Shown piece after piece: positions 42,291 through 53,977 of a DNA stretch of 64,000 bases (positions are counted from its first letter, which is position 1; every line of letters begins with the position of its first letter). The notes beneath the pieces are model-generated. The model did no database searches, was not told where the DNA came from, and saw only the letters and a list, made by a program, of their open reading frames with translations. The translations under genes were made by a program, and so were the position numbers. The stretch is from Lactarius indigo (taxonomy: Eukaryota > Basidiomycota > Agaricomycetes > Russulales > Russulaceae). The DNA lies in assembly GCA_025766275.1 (NCBI GenBank), contig JAFKAC010000002.1, positions 248,001-312,000 of the forward strand, in the 5' to 3' direction.

Positions 42291-45200
42291 ACCCGGCGGC
42301 CTGGGCTAGAGCATTAAAACTTAGCGTGTACAATAGCAGATTCAGATCTATGCGAATTCCAGTACTTTTCAAATCTGCTCACGCGACGGCCGAACGAAAC
42401 GTTTTGGTAGACTCGGGCGCAACAGACAACTTCATAAGCGCAAACCTCCTGAAACGACTCAAGATAGCCTGGCTACCTACCGAACGCTCCATCAAGATAT
42501 GGAACGTAGATGGAACCCATAACCAAGGAGGAGAAATCACATCTTTCACCGACCTCACCGTCAAAACCGGGGGAAAGACCCAAAACCTTCGATTCCTTAT
42601 CACAGATTTAGGAAATGATGAAGTCATACTGGGATATCCCTGGTTCACGGCTTTTGAACCCAAATTCCACTGGCGAGACGCCACACTCGATGAAGAGTTC
42701 CAACCAGTGGTCATTACCAGTCTGCATCTGTCCGACGAAGCCATGCCTCTAGAAGCAACTATCAAGGCATTGGAGACGTATCAACTGGACGAATCAGCCT
42801 GGGAACAGCTACAAGGAGAGGACGAACCTTGTATCCGGCTGCGAAAAACAACAACAGCATCAGAATTAGCGCAACAAGAAGCGGCCAAAAGACCCCAGAA
42901 AACCTTCGAAGAGATGGTCCCGGAAGAATACCGGAGACATCAGAAAGTTTTCAGTGAAGAAGCGTCCCAGCGCTTCCCCCCTTCTCGCCTGTGGGACCAT
43001 GCCATCGATCTGGTCCCAACGGCCCCTGAAACAATGGATTGCAAAGTATACCCACTCACAATCCCGGAAAACGAAAAACTAACAGAATTCGTAACCGAAC
43101 ACCTGGAAAAGAAGTACATTCAACCGTCCAAGTCTCCCTACGCATCCCCCTTCTTTTTCATCAAAAAGAAGGACGGGAAACTACGCCCGGTACAGGACTA
43201 CCGCCGCCTCAACGAGCTAACTATAAAAAATCACTATCCACTCCCCCTAATCCCCGAACTTATCGACAAAATTCGGGAAGCAAGGCTCTACTCGAAACTT
43301 GACATCCGATGGGGATACAACAATGTTCGAATCAAACAAGGGGACGAATGGAAGGCGGCGTTCAAGACAAATCAGGGGTTGTTCGAACCACGGGTCATGT
43401 TCTTTGGCCTCACTAATTCCCCCAGCACCTTCCAAACCATGATGGACACCATCTTCCGGGAGTTAGTGCTGACAGGGGAAGTAATTGTCTACATGGACGA
43501 TATCCTAATTGCGACCTCAGACAACCGCACCCACCATAGAATGGTACTACACCAAGTCCTCGACCTTTGCGACAAACACGACTTATACATCAAACCGGAA
43601 AAATGCGTGTTTGAAGTCCATGAGGTGGAATACCTGGGACTAATCATTGGATACGGACGATTGCGAATGGACCCAGTCAAAGTACAAGGAGTCCGACAAT
43701 GGAAGGCGCCAACGTCGCTCAAGGAAGTACGAGCCTTCCTAGGATTCTGCAATTTTTACCGGCGATTCATACGGGGGTTCTCTACAATTGCAAGACCCCT
43801 CCACGACCTCACAAAGAAAGACGTTCCCTGGGAATGGACGGAAGCCAGACAAAAAGCCTTCGACACCATCAAAGAGCGAATCAGCTCGGAACCGGTCCTA
43901 TTATTCCCGAAACTAGACCAACCCTTCGAAATCGAAGTCGACGCTTCAAGTTACGCCCTAGGGGCTGTCCTAAATCAGAAGGGAGAGGACGACAAAATGC
44001 ACCCGGTCGCGTTCTACTCCGAATCCTTATCGGAAGCCGAACGCAATTACGACATCTACGATAGGGAACTACTGGCGATCGTTAAAGCGCTACGCACCTG
44101 GCGAACATACCTCGTGGGATCCCCCCATCTAATAACGATCCATACAGACCATGCCAACCTGCAGTACTGGAAAGAACCCAGAAAAATCAGTCGACGAGTA
44201 GCACGGGAGTTTCAAGAACTGTCGGAGTACAATTTTATACTCAAACATATACCTGGTACCAAGAATACACAAGCAGACTCCTTATCGAGAAGACCTGACT
44301 ATGATGATGGCACCAGCGACAATGATCACGTCGTAGTACTCCCAGACGACGTATTTCTCAAAGTCACCCAAACGTCCATGCACGACATGGATATATGGAC
44401 TCAAATTGCACAAAACATGGACGAAGCAGTACTCCTCCCGTGGATAGAACCCCACAACCTGAAGAAACACGATGGGCTGTGGTGGAAGGGCGATGCTCTC
44501 GTTGTCGTGGGAAACAACGAACTTAAACGGGGGGTAATCACCTTTTTCCACGACACTCCAAGCGCAGGACACCCAGGAATTGCAAACACACTAGAGCTAT
44601 TGCGACGCGATTTCTGGTGGCCCAACATGCGCAAAGATGTGGAAGCCTACGTCAAGGGATGTGCAACATGCCAAAGTAACAAGATCAACCATCACCGACA
44701 AAAGCCCCACTTATTTCCTATCACCACCGAACCATCGGCTGAACCGTTCGAAGTAGTAGCCATGGACTTCATAGTCAAACTCCCGATATCAAAAGGGTTC
44801 GACTCAATCCTTACTGTCACGGACCATGACTGCTCAAAGGCGGCAATATTCATACTGTGCAACGAAGCCATAACGTCGGAAGGCGTAGCAAAACTTTATC
44901 TCCGACATGTCTACCCCCATTATGGCTTACCCCGAAAAATCATATCCGATCGGGATCCAAGATTCGCGTCCATGTTCATGCGACAACTGTGTAAAACGTT
45001 GGGGATACAGCAAAATGTATCATCAGCGTATCATCCACAAACAGATGGTCAATCAGAACGAACAAACCAATGGTTAGAACAATACTTGCGACATTGGTGT
45101 AACGTGCAACAGAACAATTGGGCGGAACTTCTACCCATGGCGCAATTCGCTCACAACTCTTGGAGAAACGCCACCACCAAACACTCCCCCTTCTCCCTCA

Positions 45201-45820
45201 TCATGGGGTGGGAACCACGGACTGTGTGGACACCAAAGCCATCACACAGTCCCACGGTGGATCAAAGATTGGAAGAATTGCAAATACTCCGACAACATGC
45301 GCAAGATAGTATCAAACACGCGCAGCACCTCATGGCCCAACGAGGAAAAACAGGGTTCACACCTTATCAGCAAGGGGATCAAGTATGGTTAGAAGGGACC
45401 AATCTTCGTACCTTCTACCCCACGAGCAAATTAGCCCCAAAGCGATACGGCCCCTTTAAAATCGTCAGGGTTCTATCAGACGTCTCGTACGAATTGGAAC
45501 TTCCGGCATCATGGAAGATACACCCAGTATTCCACGCAAACCTTCTGACTCCATATAAGGAAACGGAGATACACGGTACAAACTACACCCGACCCCTACC
45601 GGACCTTATCGATGGAGAAGAGGAGTATGAAGTGGAGCAGATCGAAGACGCCCAGGAACGAGGAAGGGGGCGCAAACTCCACTACCTAGTAAAGTGGAAG
45701 GGGTTCCCACCAAGCGATAACACATGGGAACCTGCGACAAACATGACCCATGCCACAGACGTCATCAAAGACTTCTACCAACGACATCCGACCGCCAAGG
45801 GGGCTGGACGAACAATATAA
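42279..45820 (+). CDS. Gypsy-2b pol, intact
   Basis: Single frame of about 1180 residues, stop 45818-45820. Protease 'VDSGATDNFI', RT 'IVYMDDILIA' (about 43486), RNase H 'EVDASSYALGAVL', integrase zinc region ending 'CATCQSNK', core 'AMDFIVKLP', 'SDRDPRF' and 'SERTNQWLEQYLRHW', a GPF region 'APKRYGPFKIV', and chromodomain 'YLVKWKGFPPSDNTW'. It serves as the reference for the lesions in Gypsy-2 pol. It ends 'GAGRTI', 39 nt before ORF3. Confidence 0.92.
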
Positions 45821-45859
45821 AGACGCCCCTTTCATACCCCCATATCCCTCAGACCAACG

Positions 45860-47308
45860 ATGACCGACACCCCAGTATCCGACACCACCCTTATCAACAT
45901 CCTCACCAACCCCCAACTCGAAGCCGCCCTCGAACGAGGGATTGTCACCATTAATCTCACCGACATCCCCCGTCTGTCACCACCACCGTCCCCCCAACAC
46001 ATCACTATCACCACCCCCATTCCCATCGAACGAGAACCCGGGGAACTTACCCCGTCAACGCCGGAAGAAGGGCAATATTCACCAACCCCACCTCCTCAGC
46101 AACAGTCGACCCCTCCACCAGAACCATGACCTCAATCACCACCATCCTCCCCATCATCCACACCGCCCCCACCTCTAGAACCGTTTACCCCGGTTCGCGT
46201 CCACACCCCCATTGACTACAACCGACCCGACTCCCCTCCTAACGACACAGACGACCCCGGTGCCCCATTCTTTCTAAATGCCCCTGGTACCCCCAAGTAC
46301 TACCCATTACAGATCCCGCTACCAGATGGTGGATCTAACCCAGCGAAGTACATTTACTATCGCAAGGGATTCACCGAAGTAGTGGGGACAATGGGTGTGG
46401 GGCAACCTCACTACGGAGAAGAGGTCTATCTCTCATCACTCAGGCCGAACGTCTCGGCGCCACCCTTCACAGCAGAACAACTACAGTTCTTCGACCCTCA
46501 CGACATCCGCGCCTGTGCTCTGGACGAAACGCTTATAGAGCTCAACTCCCCTCGTCTCACGGCCGAAATCACTAGGCTGAGAACGGGACTTCTGGCGCTC
46601 AAGGAACTCGACGAGAAGTGCGAGAAGCTGGAGGAGGACGCACGCAAAATATGAGCGGAACGGCTCACGGTCGACTTGATGTTGGCCAGCACTAAAAGGC
46701 GCCTTCAATACGCAGGAGCACTGGCTACCATCGGCAACGAATATGCACGCATGACAGCCCTACCAGCCCCACTTTGCCACTCCCGTTACGCTATCCCATT
46801 CTCCCCACGACGTGGAGGACCATTAGAGTTCCCCTGACTCGCCGACAAACCCCACCACCGACGCTGTTATCACTGCAATAGCCCCCACCACATTGTACGC
46901 AACTGCCCCACCAGACCGCGACCTGCCTGCCGACATTGTCAAAGCCAGGAACATCAGTCCCATCGATGTATATTCCGCCGTGCAGGCATGGTCGAAGAGG
47001 TGGTCACAACCCATCAGGCAGATGAACGCATACGGCAAGCAGTGACCACGGAGGCTACCACCTCCTTCACCGTCCCCGAACCACCGACAATCGTGGCCCA
47101 CACCCAAGGGAGGTGGTGTGGGCGGTGCTTCCGTACTGATGCCAACCATGACGAAATTCGATGCCCACAGTACGAAATGTGTCGCAAGTGCGGCAAACGC
47201 AGGCCCTTCCTCTTCCTCAAAACACATTACTGCCGACTCGACATCTCCCCATGGCTGGAAAATGACCTCGACGCTGACATCTACGACCTCATCGATCCAG
47301 AGTCTTGA
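45860..47308 (+). pseudogene. Gypsy-2b ORF3 (post-chromodomain module), three stops
   Basis: ATG 45860 (MTDTPVSDTT). The same frame continues to TGA 47306-47308 but is broken by TGA at 46127, 46652 and 46835. At the first two, Gypsy-2 has CGA. It retains 'YIYYRKGFTEVVGTMGVG', 'SPRLTAEITRLRTGLLALK', knuckles 'CYHCNSPHHIVRNC' and 'CRHCQSQEHQSHRC', and the uninterrupted third cluster 'CGRCFRTDANHDEIRC'. It ends 'DLIDPES'. It shows what the Gypsy-2 ORF3 looked like before Gypsy-3 landed. Confidence 0.82.
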
Positions 47309-47342
47309 AGTCGAGGCGTCTTCAGACCAAGACGGGGGGTAA

Positions 47343-47910
47343 TGTTACGTTTTTCTTGGACTCGTTTCTTTCCCCACTATTACTTCCTTCCCACACCATA
47401 CGAGCCCTGTACGACTACGCGGACTTTACGATTACCCGGTTTCTATCACGCGCCTTGCTTATCGACGTTCTCTTCTGATAAAGCTTGACATGTGCCAGTT
47501 TCCGACTTGTTCCCTCTCACGCGCGACCCCGCGTGATTCTCCTTTGTTCCCGATATAACCTCACTTTGTTCCCTTTATGCTTATCCCTTTCTTCCTCGGT
47601 TTGGCGATGGCGCCATCTGTTTGCAATCGTTGTACAGCACAATCACTATTTAACTCTCGTCATACCTAGCTTGTACGGTAGACTAGACTTCTTGTGTAAT
47701 ACTACACTTGTCTACGCGGAGTCTCCTTGAATCCCAATCCTTGTCTTTGCTAGGCCTTCGAGTCTTAGCCTTCCTCTATAGTCCAAGTGACATACGTCCT
47801 TGTGACTCTTGTGCATCATCACTACTGAAGTCAAGCCTTTGAGCTTTGACTACCGAGCGATTGACTGACTTAGTACAGGTCGTACTCAACGCCCCTGTAG
47901 TGGCGTTACA
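47343..47910 (+). repeat. Gypsy-2b 3' LTR
   Basis: 568 bp, no difference found from the 5' LTR. Purine run 'gacggggggtaa' just before. TSD ATACA after. Confidence 0.93.
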
Positions 47911-47915
47911 ATACA

Positions 47916-48145
47916 GGCAGCAGCCCACAGAGGAGCGTAGGCAGCAAGCCACGAGGGAAGACCATACTAGTACCCCACTGCGTTCAACTCCAACTCCACC
48001 ACCTCGTGAGACACCAGACCTACAAACTGGTCAAGGCGGCAACCTTAGACTGGCAACGACCCCGAGCCCCCGGGCACGACCCAACACAACCGCTAACAAC
48101 CCACCCCCCACACAGGAACCCCGGTGCTCACCAGCAGCTACTAAC
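47916..48145 (+). pseudogene. DUF6698-like gene, middle part of last exon
   Basis: Resumes after Gypsy-2b. An acceptor 'ggcag' lies a few bases in, followed by an open frame 'QPTEERRQQATRED...' rich in Pro, Thr, Gln and Arg, to the solo Copia LTR at 48146. No conserved domain; a disordered tail. Confidence 0.65.
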
Positions 48146-48762
48146 TGATGAACAGCACACATAGATAGCTTACTCACAGAGGGACAAAGTGTTCTGTGGT
48201 GAGACAAGCTGGGTGGCTGGAAGCAGCAACAGGGAATCTAGCAGAGTGAAGCAGAGGTGAAGTCTGGCACACAAACAGTGAGAACTGATGTTATACATTG
48301 GAGGGAAGGGAGCTTACCTGGCACACAAACAGTGAGAACTGATGTGGACCAGGAGCGTACATTCTACTCTACTTATACTCTTTCTGGGAGTGACACTATA
48401 CAAGGGATGTAACACAAGTCACGTACTACAAGACAGTTATTGTTCTACAAACGGACAAAGGAATGGACGTTCTGAGAACAAGGACAGAAAGAACAAGGAG
48501 AGTCTAGAAGTAAGTGATATCATAATGACATCATAATAAGGATAGAACAAAAGGAGAACAAAGAAAGATACAAGAACGCATAGTACAATGAAAGGTCTGG
48601 ATATGTCCATATGATGTCACTGTACATGATGTCATAGATAAAGTAGTCCGAGATTGTTCAGATCAAATCTAATCTAAAGCGGTCCTAATTAATCTACAGC
48701 AGTCCGTATCTGTAAGTCCGGTCCGTAAGAGCCGCTAAGTGCGCAAGGGTCACTTATCAACA
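48146..48762 (-). mobile_element. solo Copia LTR
   Basis: 617 bp, TGATGAACAG...TTATCAACA, TSD CTAAC (48141-48145 and 48763-48767). The same family as the Copia at 10892-17248 but clearly diverged in sequence. No internal region is left. It splits the last exon of the DUF6698-like gene. Confidence 0.9.
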
Positions 48763-48767
48763 CTAAC

Positions 48768-48893
48768 AATAATCTGAGGCGATCAAGGTCAGCCGAAAGT
48801 GAAGGAGGTGAACAGCCACGCCGAAAGCAAGCCCCCTTACACATAACCATACGGCCAAGGGCGGCCACAAAGAAGCGCCGCAAACAATACTAG
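48768..48893 (+). pseudogene. DUF6698-like gene, final coding part
   Basis: The frame continues across the solo LTR after one TSD ('NNLRRSRSAESEGGEQPRRK') and ends 'KKRRKQY' at TAG 48891-48893. The basic C terminus suggests nucleic-acid contact or a nuclear signal (inference). Confidence 0.6.
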
Positions 48894-49251
48894 AGCTCCA
48901 ACATTCCTGGTGGCCACCTCTTGCTTATCGTGCTTCGTGCTGTCACTTATCTGTGCTTCAAGTCCTGTACTGGTGTTTCAAGTCGTTGCTCACGGTTGGC
49001 CTCATCAAAAAATACTGTTGCTCCTCTCGAACAATTCTTTCTGGTATGGACTCTGTGCTATATGACTCTCGCGTCAGGCTGCTGTCTTTTTATTACATGT
49101 CCTGTAATAGCGTATATCCGTATGATAAAACAGATTTTCATTGTCATTTCTGTGACCGTGTCAGTTCACATGGACAAGAAAACACCCGGATGAGGTGAAA
49201 ATTTATATGGCGCCACAAAATGATCCCGCTTGCACACAATGAATTGAACTA

Positions 49252-49385
49252 GGGGAGTGTATTGTAATACAACAGAAGCGATGACAATACCCCCTGACCA
49301 TTGCAATAACCTCCAACGGGGGAGTGTACCGTAATACAACAGATGCGATGACAATGTCTCCCAACCATCGCAATACCTTCCGATA
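49252..49385. repeat. 67-bp tandem repeat, two copies
   Basis: Units start at 49252 and 49319 ('ggggagtgta...gtaatacaacag...gcgatgacaat'), about 80% alike. Parts ('aataccttccgat') recur near the left end at 2085-2097. These may be subterminal repeats. Confidence 0.6.
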
Positions 49386-49998
49386 TTTACACAGCGATGG
49401 TATTCTTCCGGGCATATATAATCTCAGCATACCATATATTCACCATAAAGATTCCTTGCCCGTACACAGAGTTATCTGACACCAATCCGATGCAAGTCAG
49501 CAATTATTACAGACATCATAATGTTTTTTTCAAAAATAGCGTCCCTTGTATGGTCTATATGTTGCGGACAGAAATATTCCCACCCATTCACAGACTTTCG
49601 GAATATCATATTCAATTCCTGTACTATATAACTGGTTCCATGGTCCATGTATGGGACGACACTATTTACTGATGATCTACTACTATGTACCACTACTATG
49701 CTCAGTGGCTAGGCTCTACTCCAAGCTCTACTCTGAACCTCTAACGCTCATACGTCCCTCCAATTCGAGTTTCTGTTGAAGTGAGTTCTATTATTACCTT
49801 ATCGATTGTGTCCATCCCGTATATTCCATATATTTTGGTACTGAGCGGATGTCGTGCAAACGCGCGCGATGTCTTGATATTTTTACTTACTTACTGTCTT
49901 GATTCCCGTTGCCCACGCCGTTCCGTGGAAGTGGGAAAGAAATTTATTTTTGTATACTTACAGTATAAAACGTTCCATATTCTTGTATTGTAGAACCT

Positions 49999-50161
49999 CA
50001 GTATCTGCTCTAGCATGCGCAGATTCTGAGGTGAGTTACAGTAGTTTACTATCTGCTTACCTGTACTTACCGGCCCCAGTGCCTTGTCCGTTTGTACAGG
50101 TGAACATACCTAGTATCTGCTCTAGCGTGCGCAGATTCTGAGTGCCTTGTCCGTTTGTACA
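49999..50161. repeat. short direct duplications
   Basis: 'agtatctgctctagc' with 'gcgcagattctgag' occurs at about 49999 and 50111. 'tgccttgtccgtttgtacag' occurs at 50081 and 50142. Confidence 0.65.
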
Positions 50162-50270
50162 GACACAGGCGGCGCACGCGTTTGAACTTATTTATTACTC
50201 ACTACATTACTTTACATTTCCGAGCGTCCATACCTCGTAAGAGTTTCTCTATACCATATCTTTACAGCCT

Positions 50271-51241
50271 CGGCTGGTAACATTGCGTCAGCTGATTCCA
50301 GGCACTTGTTTTACTCACCGACTATCTCACCCTCCTGGAACACTAGGGATGTTGTACTCGTGTGTTTTGACCAGTCATGAATTGAAGTTCACGTTCCGCT
50401 CCGCATCGCATCGGATAGATCTCCCGTTCACATGGACCACCGAACTGGTTTGTCAAGTCCTACTGGTATGGCGTCTAGATCCCGTTAACCTAGCTGCTGG
50501 TATCAATGGTCCAATAAGCAAGACTGAGGTGAATTCGCGAATTAACGAACAGGTATGGGCTATGCGTTCGAAGACCGCGGTTTACTGCATCAGGATCACG
50601 GGGAAAACTCGGGCCCTCGTCGGTATCCATACTAAGATGTCCCTCTGCCGTATATCCAAGGTTGGAAGTTGCCGTCCCCTCTGCACTGGTGCAGTGCCTC
50701 CCTACCTTAAAATACCACATACAGTCCACTGATCGAAGCTCCCAAATGTCCCCCGTAACTGCATCTCTGCTTCCTCGCCGCCAACAACCAACTCACTGCG
50801 TCAGTTTGCAGTGCCTGCGACCCATCTTGTCTTTCTAGAAAGACCCTGGGGGACGTAGCGTGTGCTAATTCGTTCCATGTTTCATCGCCATTTTAACCTC
50901 TGTATTTACGTTATGAGTTGTTCTTGCAGGATGGCAATGTGTCGCAATGTGCGGTATTCACTACAAGCTGCTCGCAGGGACGAAAAAGTGGTTCGAACCC
51001 TCAAGGCCTCAAGGCCTCAAGTTCAATGCTCCGGGTTTCAAGCTTCAAGCTTTAAACTTCAAGTCTGGTGTGTATGGGCGCCCTTTCCTTGCACCGCTCT
51101 CGCATCAACGTCGGTACGGTGGATTAAATGTCATGACATGGCTGTGAGAGCGGTATTTAACCTTCTCTTAAAAGTGTCAGACCAGTTCCCTTTCATTATC
51201 GATCTCTCTGAGGTCTCAGCCCCGTTTCATCAGGTTGAACG
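50271..51241. other. upstream part of tandem receptor unit B
   Basis: Matches 52945-53977 (unit C) through its length, including 'cctcggctgg...acat', 'gttgttcttgcagg' and the CT-rich leader. No gene is seen. A small repeat of 'caaggcct' and 'ttcaagc' lies at 51000-51063. A TATA-like 'gtatttaacc' is at about 51153. Confidence 0.6.
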
Positions 51242-52659
51242 ATGTCAACTCTCGACGGCGTCAATGGGACTGTCTATGATGCATTGGCACAGCAGAACAA
51301 ACAACCCTTTTCAATCTACATCAAGTCTACCGCCTTGACAGATGGTCAGACCATCGGCTTGGCTGTGAGCGTTTTCTCATCTACCAACCGATTTACACTC
51401 AGTCGCGCATAGCTAATAGCTGGGGCGTCCTTCCTCAGTTTAGGTGCTGTAATCGTCATTTTTATTTTAATCGCAGTATGTTCTATCTCTCTTTGGCCGT
51501 ACTCGTCCAGTTTAGTGAAATACTGCGTAGAGGAACCTGCTACGTTATAGAAAGTCCCTCCCGAATGGCGACTGGAAGCTCTTACAGACACCAGCTGACA
51601 TATACATGGTCCGCTCCATGTTTTTTTTTCACAGCTCACGCGAAGTCCGATCTTAGCCACGTTACAGCTCTCCCTTTTTCTATATGAAACTATACAGGCC
51701 GTCGGGGGTATCCTGAATATCCGATGGGCCCACGATGAGGTCGTCACGACGGGCCCATATTGCATGGCACAGGGTATCTTTAAGCAAGCAGGCTCACTCG
51801 GAGTTGCACTAATCTCACTCGTATGTATCGTATATGGCACCTCTGCGTACTGATGCGAACCCTACCAGATACTCGCCGTCCACACATTTACGATAGCTCT
51901 ATGGAGCGTAGGAGTTGAAGCACGTTACTTTGCTTTCGGCTTCGTTGCTTTCACATGTCTTTTCGTGGCGCTCTGGGCTGGTATCAGCAATGGAGTTCAC
52001 AAAGACTTTGAGGTGCCTACTCCCGTACGTGATTTCAGTCTTCTCATCGCCACGATTTTTTTCTAAAAACCCGTCGCTACAATTCACCGCTGACACCTTC
52101 CGGCTAGTATTGGTGCTCGATCGGCCCTAAGTACAATAAGGAGCACCTAGCCAGTAAATACATTTGGATGTGGATCACTTTATTTGCCTCTGTGGTATTG
52201 TACGTTCCGGTGTATTTCTGGATGAAGGGCCACTTTTCTGTCGATGGCGAGAAGTGGTACAAATTTCGTCTGGTCAAGTCCAAGGTTGAGTACTCAAAGA
52301 GGCGAGCGACGTTGGGAATCCTTCTGTATGTCCTGGCCATTATTTTGCCTCATGCAGCTGATAAACTATTCAGCTACCCACTGGCGTACTCCCTCGTGGT
52401 GATTCCACTCTCGGTTACCCGTTGGCTACAGTTCAATCACAAGAGTGTGCCTTCGGCGGCTACCTTTTTCGGTGATATCATGTTCAACCTTTCCGGTGCC
52501 ATCAACGTCCTCCTTTTCTTGATTGTCCGACCTCACCTCCTTCTCTTCGCACCCCCGGAGGAGCTCAGTGAGTCTAGCGCAGAATCGAGCGTCAGTACCA
52601 ATATATTCCTCGAAATGATCAAGCACGAACGAAGCCCGCAAGTCACGGATGGAGTGTGA
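51242..52659 (+). CDS. 7TM receptor copy B (Git3/cAMP-receptor-like), intact
   Basis: Seven exons: 51242-51364, 51413-51475, 51531-51608, 51668-51820, 51869-52024, 52108-52325 and 52374-52659; all introns GT-AG, 48-83 nt. Predicted product 358 residues. A short extracellular N terminus with one N-x-T site (NGT) precedes helix 1 ('GAVIVIFILIA'), 'RNLLRYRKSLPNGDWKLL' in the first cytoplasmic loop, and further helices ('LFVALWAGISNG', 'LFASVVLYVPVYFWMKG'). 'EKWYKFRLVKSKVEYSKRRA' forms the long third loop. Helices 6-7 are 'YSLVVIPLSVTRWL' and 'GAINVLLFLIVRPHLLLF'. Membrane signalling receptor coupled to a G protein is inferred from topology and resemblance to fungal Git3-like proteins; the ligand is unknown. 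The last intron (48 nt) is a multiple of three and open, so it could be retained. Confidence 0.8.
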
Positions 52660-53977
52660 GATAGGGTGCCGAATGTAACTACGAAAAATACCATAGCTGT
52701 CTCGCATAAGCCTAGTAAAGGTCGGGGAACATTTGACGACCGTGACAGAAGTGCCTATCATGGGAGTCATGTAGCCTATTTACTTATGTGCATTTCACAT
52801 GCCTAGCATTTTTAACAACATTGTCTCTGTAATCGCTGCGTTTCATAGGAACATGAACCATGAAGAAGCGGTAGGTCAGTGCGAGGGGAAGATCTCGAAC
52901 AAACACTGGCACTGGTACCGCCAGTGGTCACTCTAAGTTGTCGGGCCTCGGCTGGGAACATCACGTGAGCTGATTCTGGGCACTCCGAGTCTTGGTTCAA
53001 GTTCTAGTCACACTGGCAGTTAAGTTGTGCTGTGTTCGTCGACTACAGGCCTCAGGCTCACTCTGTAGACAGGAATTCAGTGCGACGATCTGCATCGCAT
53101 TGTGTCGATCGTCCATTCACACGAGCCACCAAGTTGGTTCGTTCATTGATTCCTACCAGTATGGCGCAAGGTATGGCGTCTAGATCCCGTCAACCCAGCC
53201 CAGGCGAGCTGGCAGCATCAATGGCCCGAGGATCACAGACCGAGGTGAATGCGCAGATTAACGAACAGGTATGGATAACAGTATGCGTTCAGAGATTGGT
53301 TGACTGGAATCACTGGATCATGATGACGAGGAAGACGGGGGCTGTTGTCGGCGTAACTTACTACAGTAGTGCTAGTCTTGGTACTAGTAGTATCCGGCGC
53401 GTGCCAGTCACTTGGACGTGACAGGACGTCTCACTGTTGTATCCAAGCTTGAAAGCCGTTGTCCTCTCTGCACAGGTGCAGTGGTTCCCTGCCGTGAAAT
53501 GCCCCATACCGTCCACTGATTGAAGCCCCACTGTCGCACAGGTCCTCGGCCCCCTCGCCGCTGTCAACCCCCATATCAGTTCGCAGTGCTTTTCAGCCAC
53601 CGTATCATTCTATCTAGTAAGACTCCGAAGGGAACGTAGCGCGCGCCAATTCGTTCCAGATTAAGTCGCCATTTTAGCGTTTACATTGTTCTAGGTTGCT
53701 CTTACAGGGAAGACGATGTGTCGCAACTGATGTGGCATTTACTGCCAGCTGTTCGCGTGGACGAAAAAGTGGTTTGGGCCCAAGGCCTCAAACTCCAAGT
53801 TTGGATATATGAGCGTCTTTCCCTCCGCCGCTCTGTTGTCGACGTCGATATTGTCACAGCAAATATCATGGCATGGCTGTGGGGGCGCTACCCAACCCCT
53901 CTCTTAAAGATGTCGAACCAGTTCTCGTTGATTCTCGATCTCTCTGAGGTCTCGGCACCATTTCATCAGGTTGAACG
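52660..53977. other. unit B 3' flank and unit C upstream region
   Basis: 3' flank of copy B to about 52945, then the start of unit C, homologous to 50271-51241. No separate gene is supported. A long open stretch at 53032-53421 is partly shared with the equivalent part of unit B (50283-50732), but with frame differences, so it is not called. Confidence 0.5.

Larger units (their letters stand above)
40040..47910 (+). mobile_element. Gypsy-2b: second copy of the Gypsy-2 family
   Basis: 568-bp LTRs at 40040-40607 and 47343-47910 appear identical in full. TSD ATACA. 7871 bp. Pol is intact, but gag has an early TGA and ORF3 has three stops. The LTR differs clearly from that of Gypsy-2, so it is a distinct subfamily. 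Confidence 0.95.
1978..50270. mobile_element. DNA-transposon locus (Plavaka-type) loaded with LTR elements
   Basis: The outer limits are inferred, not read from terminal repeats. They are the points where homology to the tandem receptor unit stops (about 1978) and resumes (about 50270). Inside are a minus-strand Plavaka-like transposase gene and a divergent DUF6698-like gene with a short shared 5' region (38344-38541). If all inserted LTR elements are set aside, roughly 9-10 kb remain, a plausible size for such an element. No convincing terminal inverted repeat was found by eye, so the ends could be off by hundreds of bases, or the outer AT-rich parts could belong to something else. Confidence 0.5.
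48894..50270. other. AT-rich right end of the DNA-transposon locus
   Basis: No gene supported; short ORFs here look incidental. It contains two tandem repeats: a 67-bp unit in two copies (49252-49385) and a split duplication at 49999-50161. Homology to the tandem receptor unit starts at about 50270. Confidence 0.5.

Noticed and set aside
49252..49385. CRISPR-like array
   Set aside because: Only two imperfect units with no spacers, in a fungal genome; it is a simple tandem duplication.
53032..53421. 129-codon ORF upstream of receptor copy C as a separate gene
   Set aside because: The homologous stretch in unit B is open only in another frame with different length, and no domain is visible.
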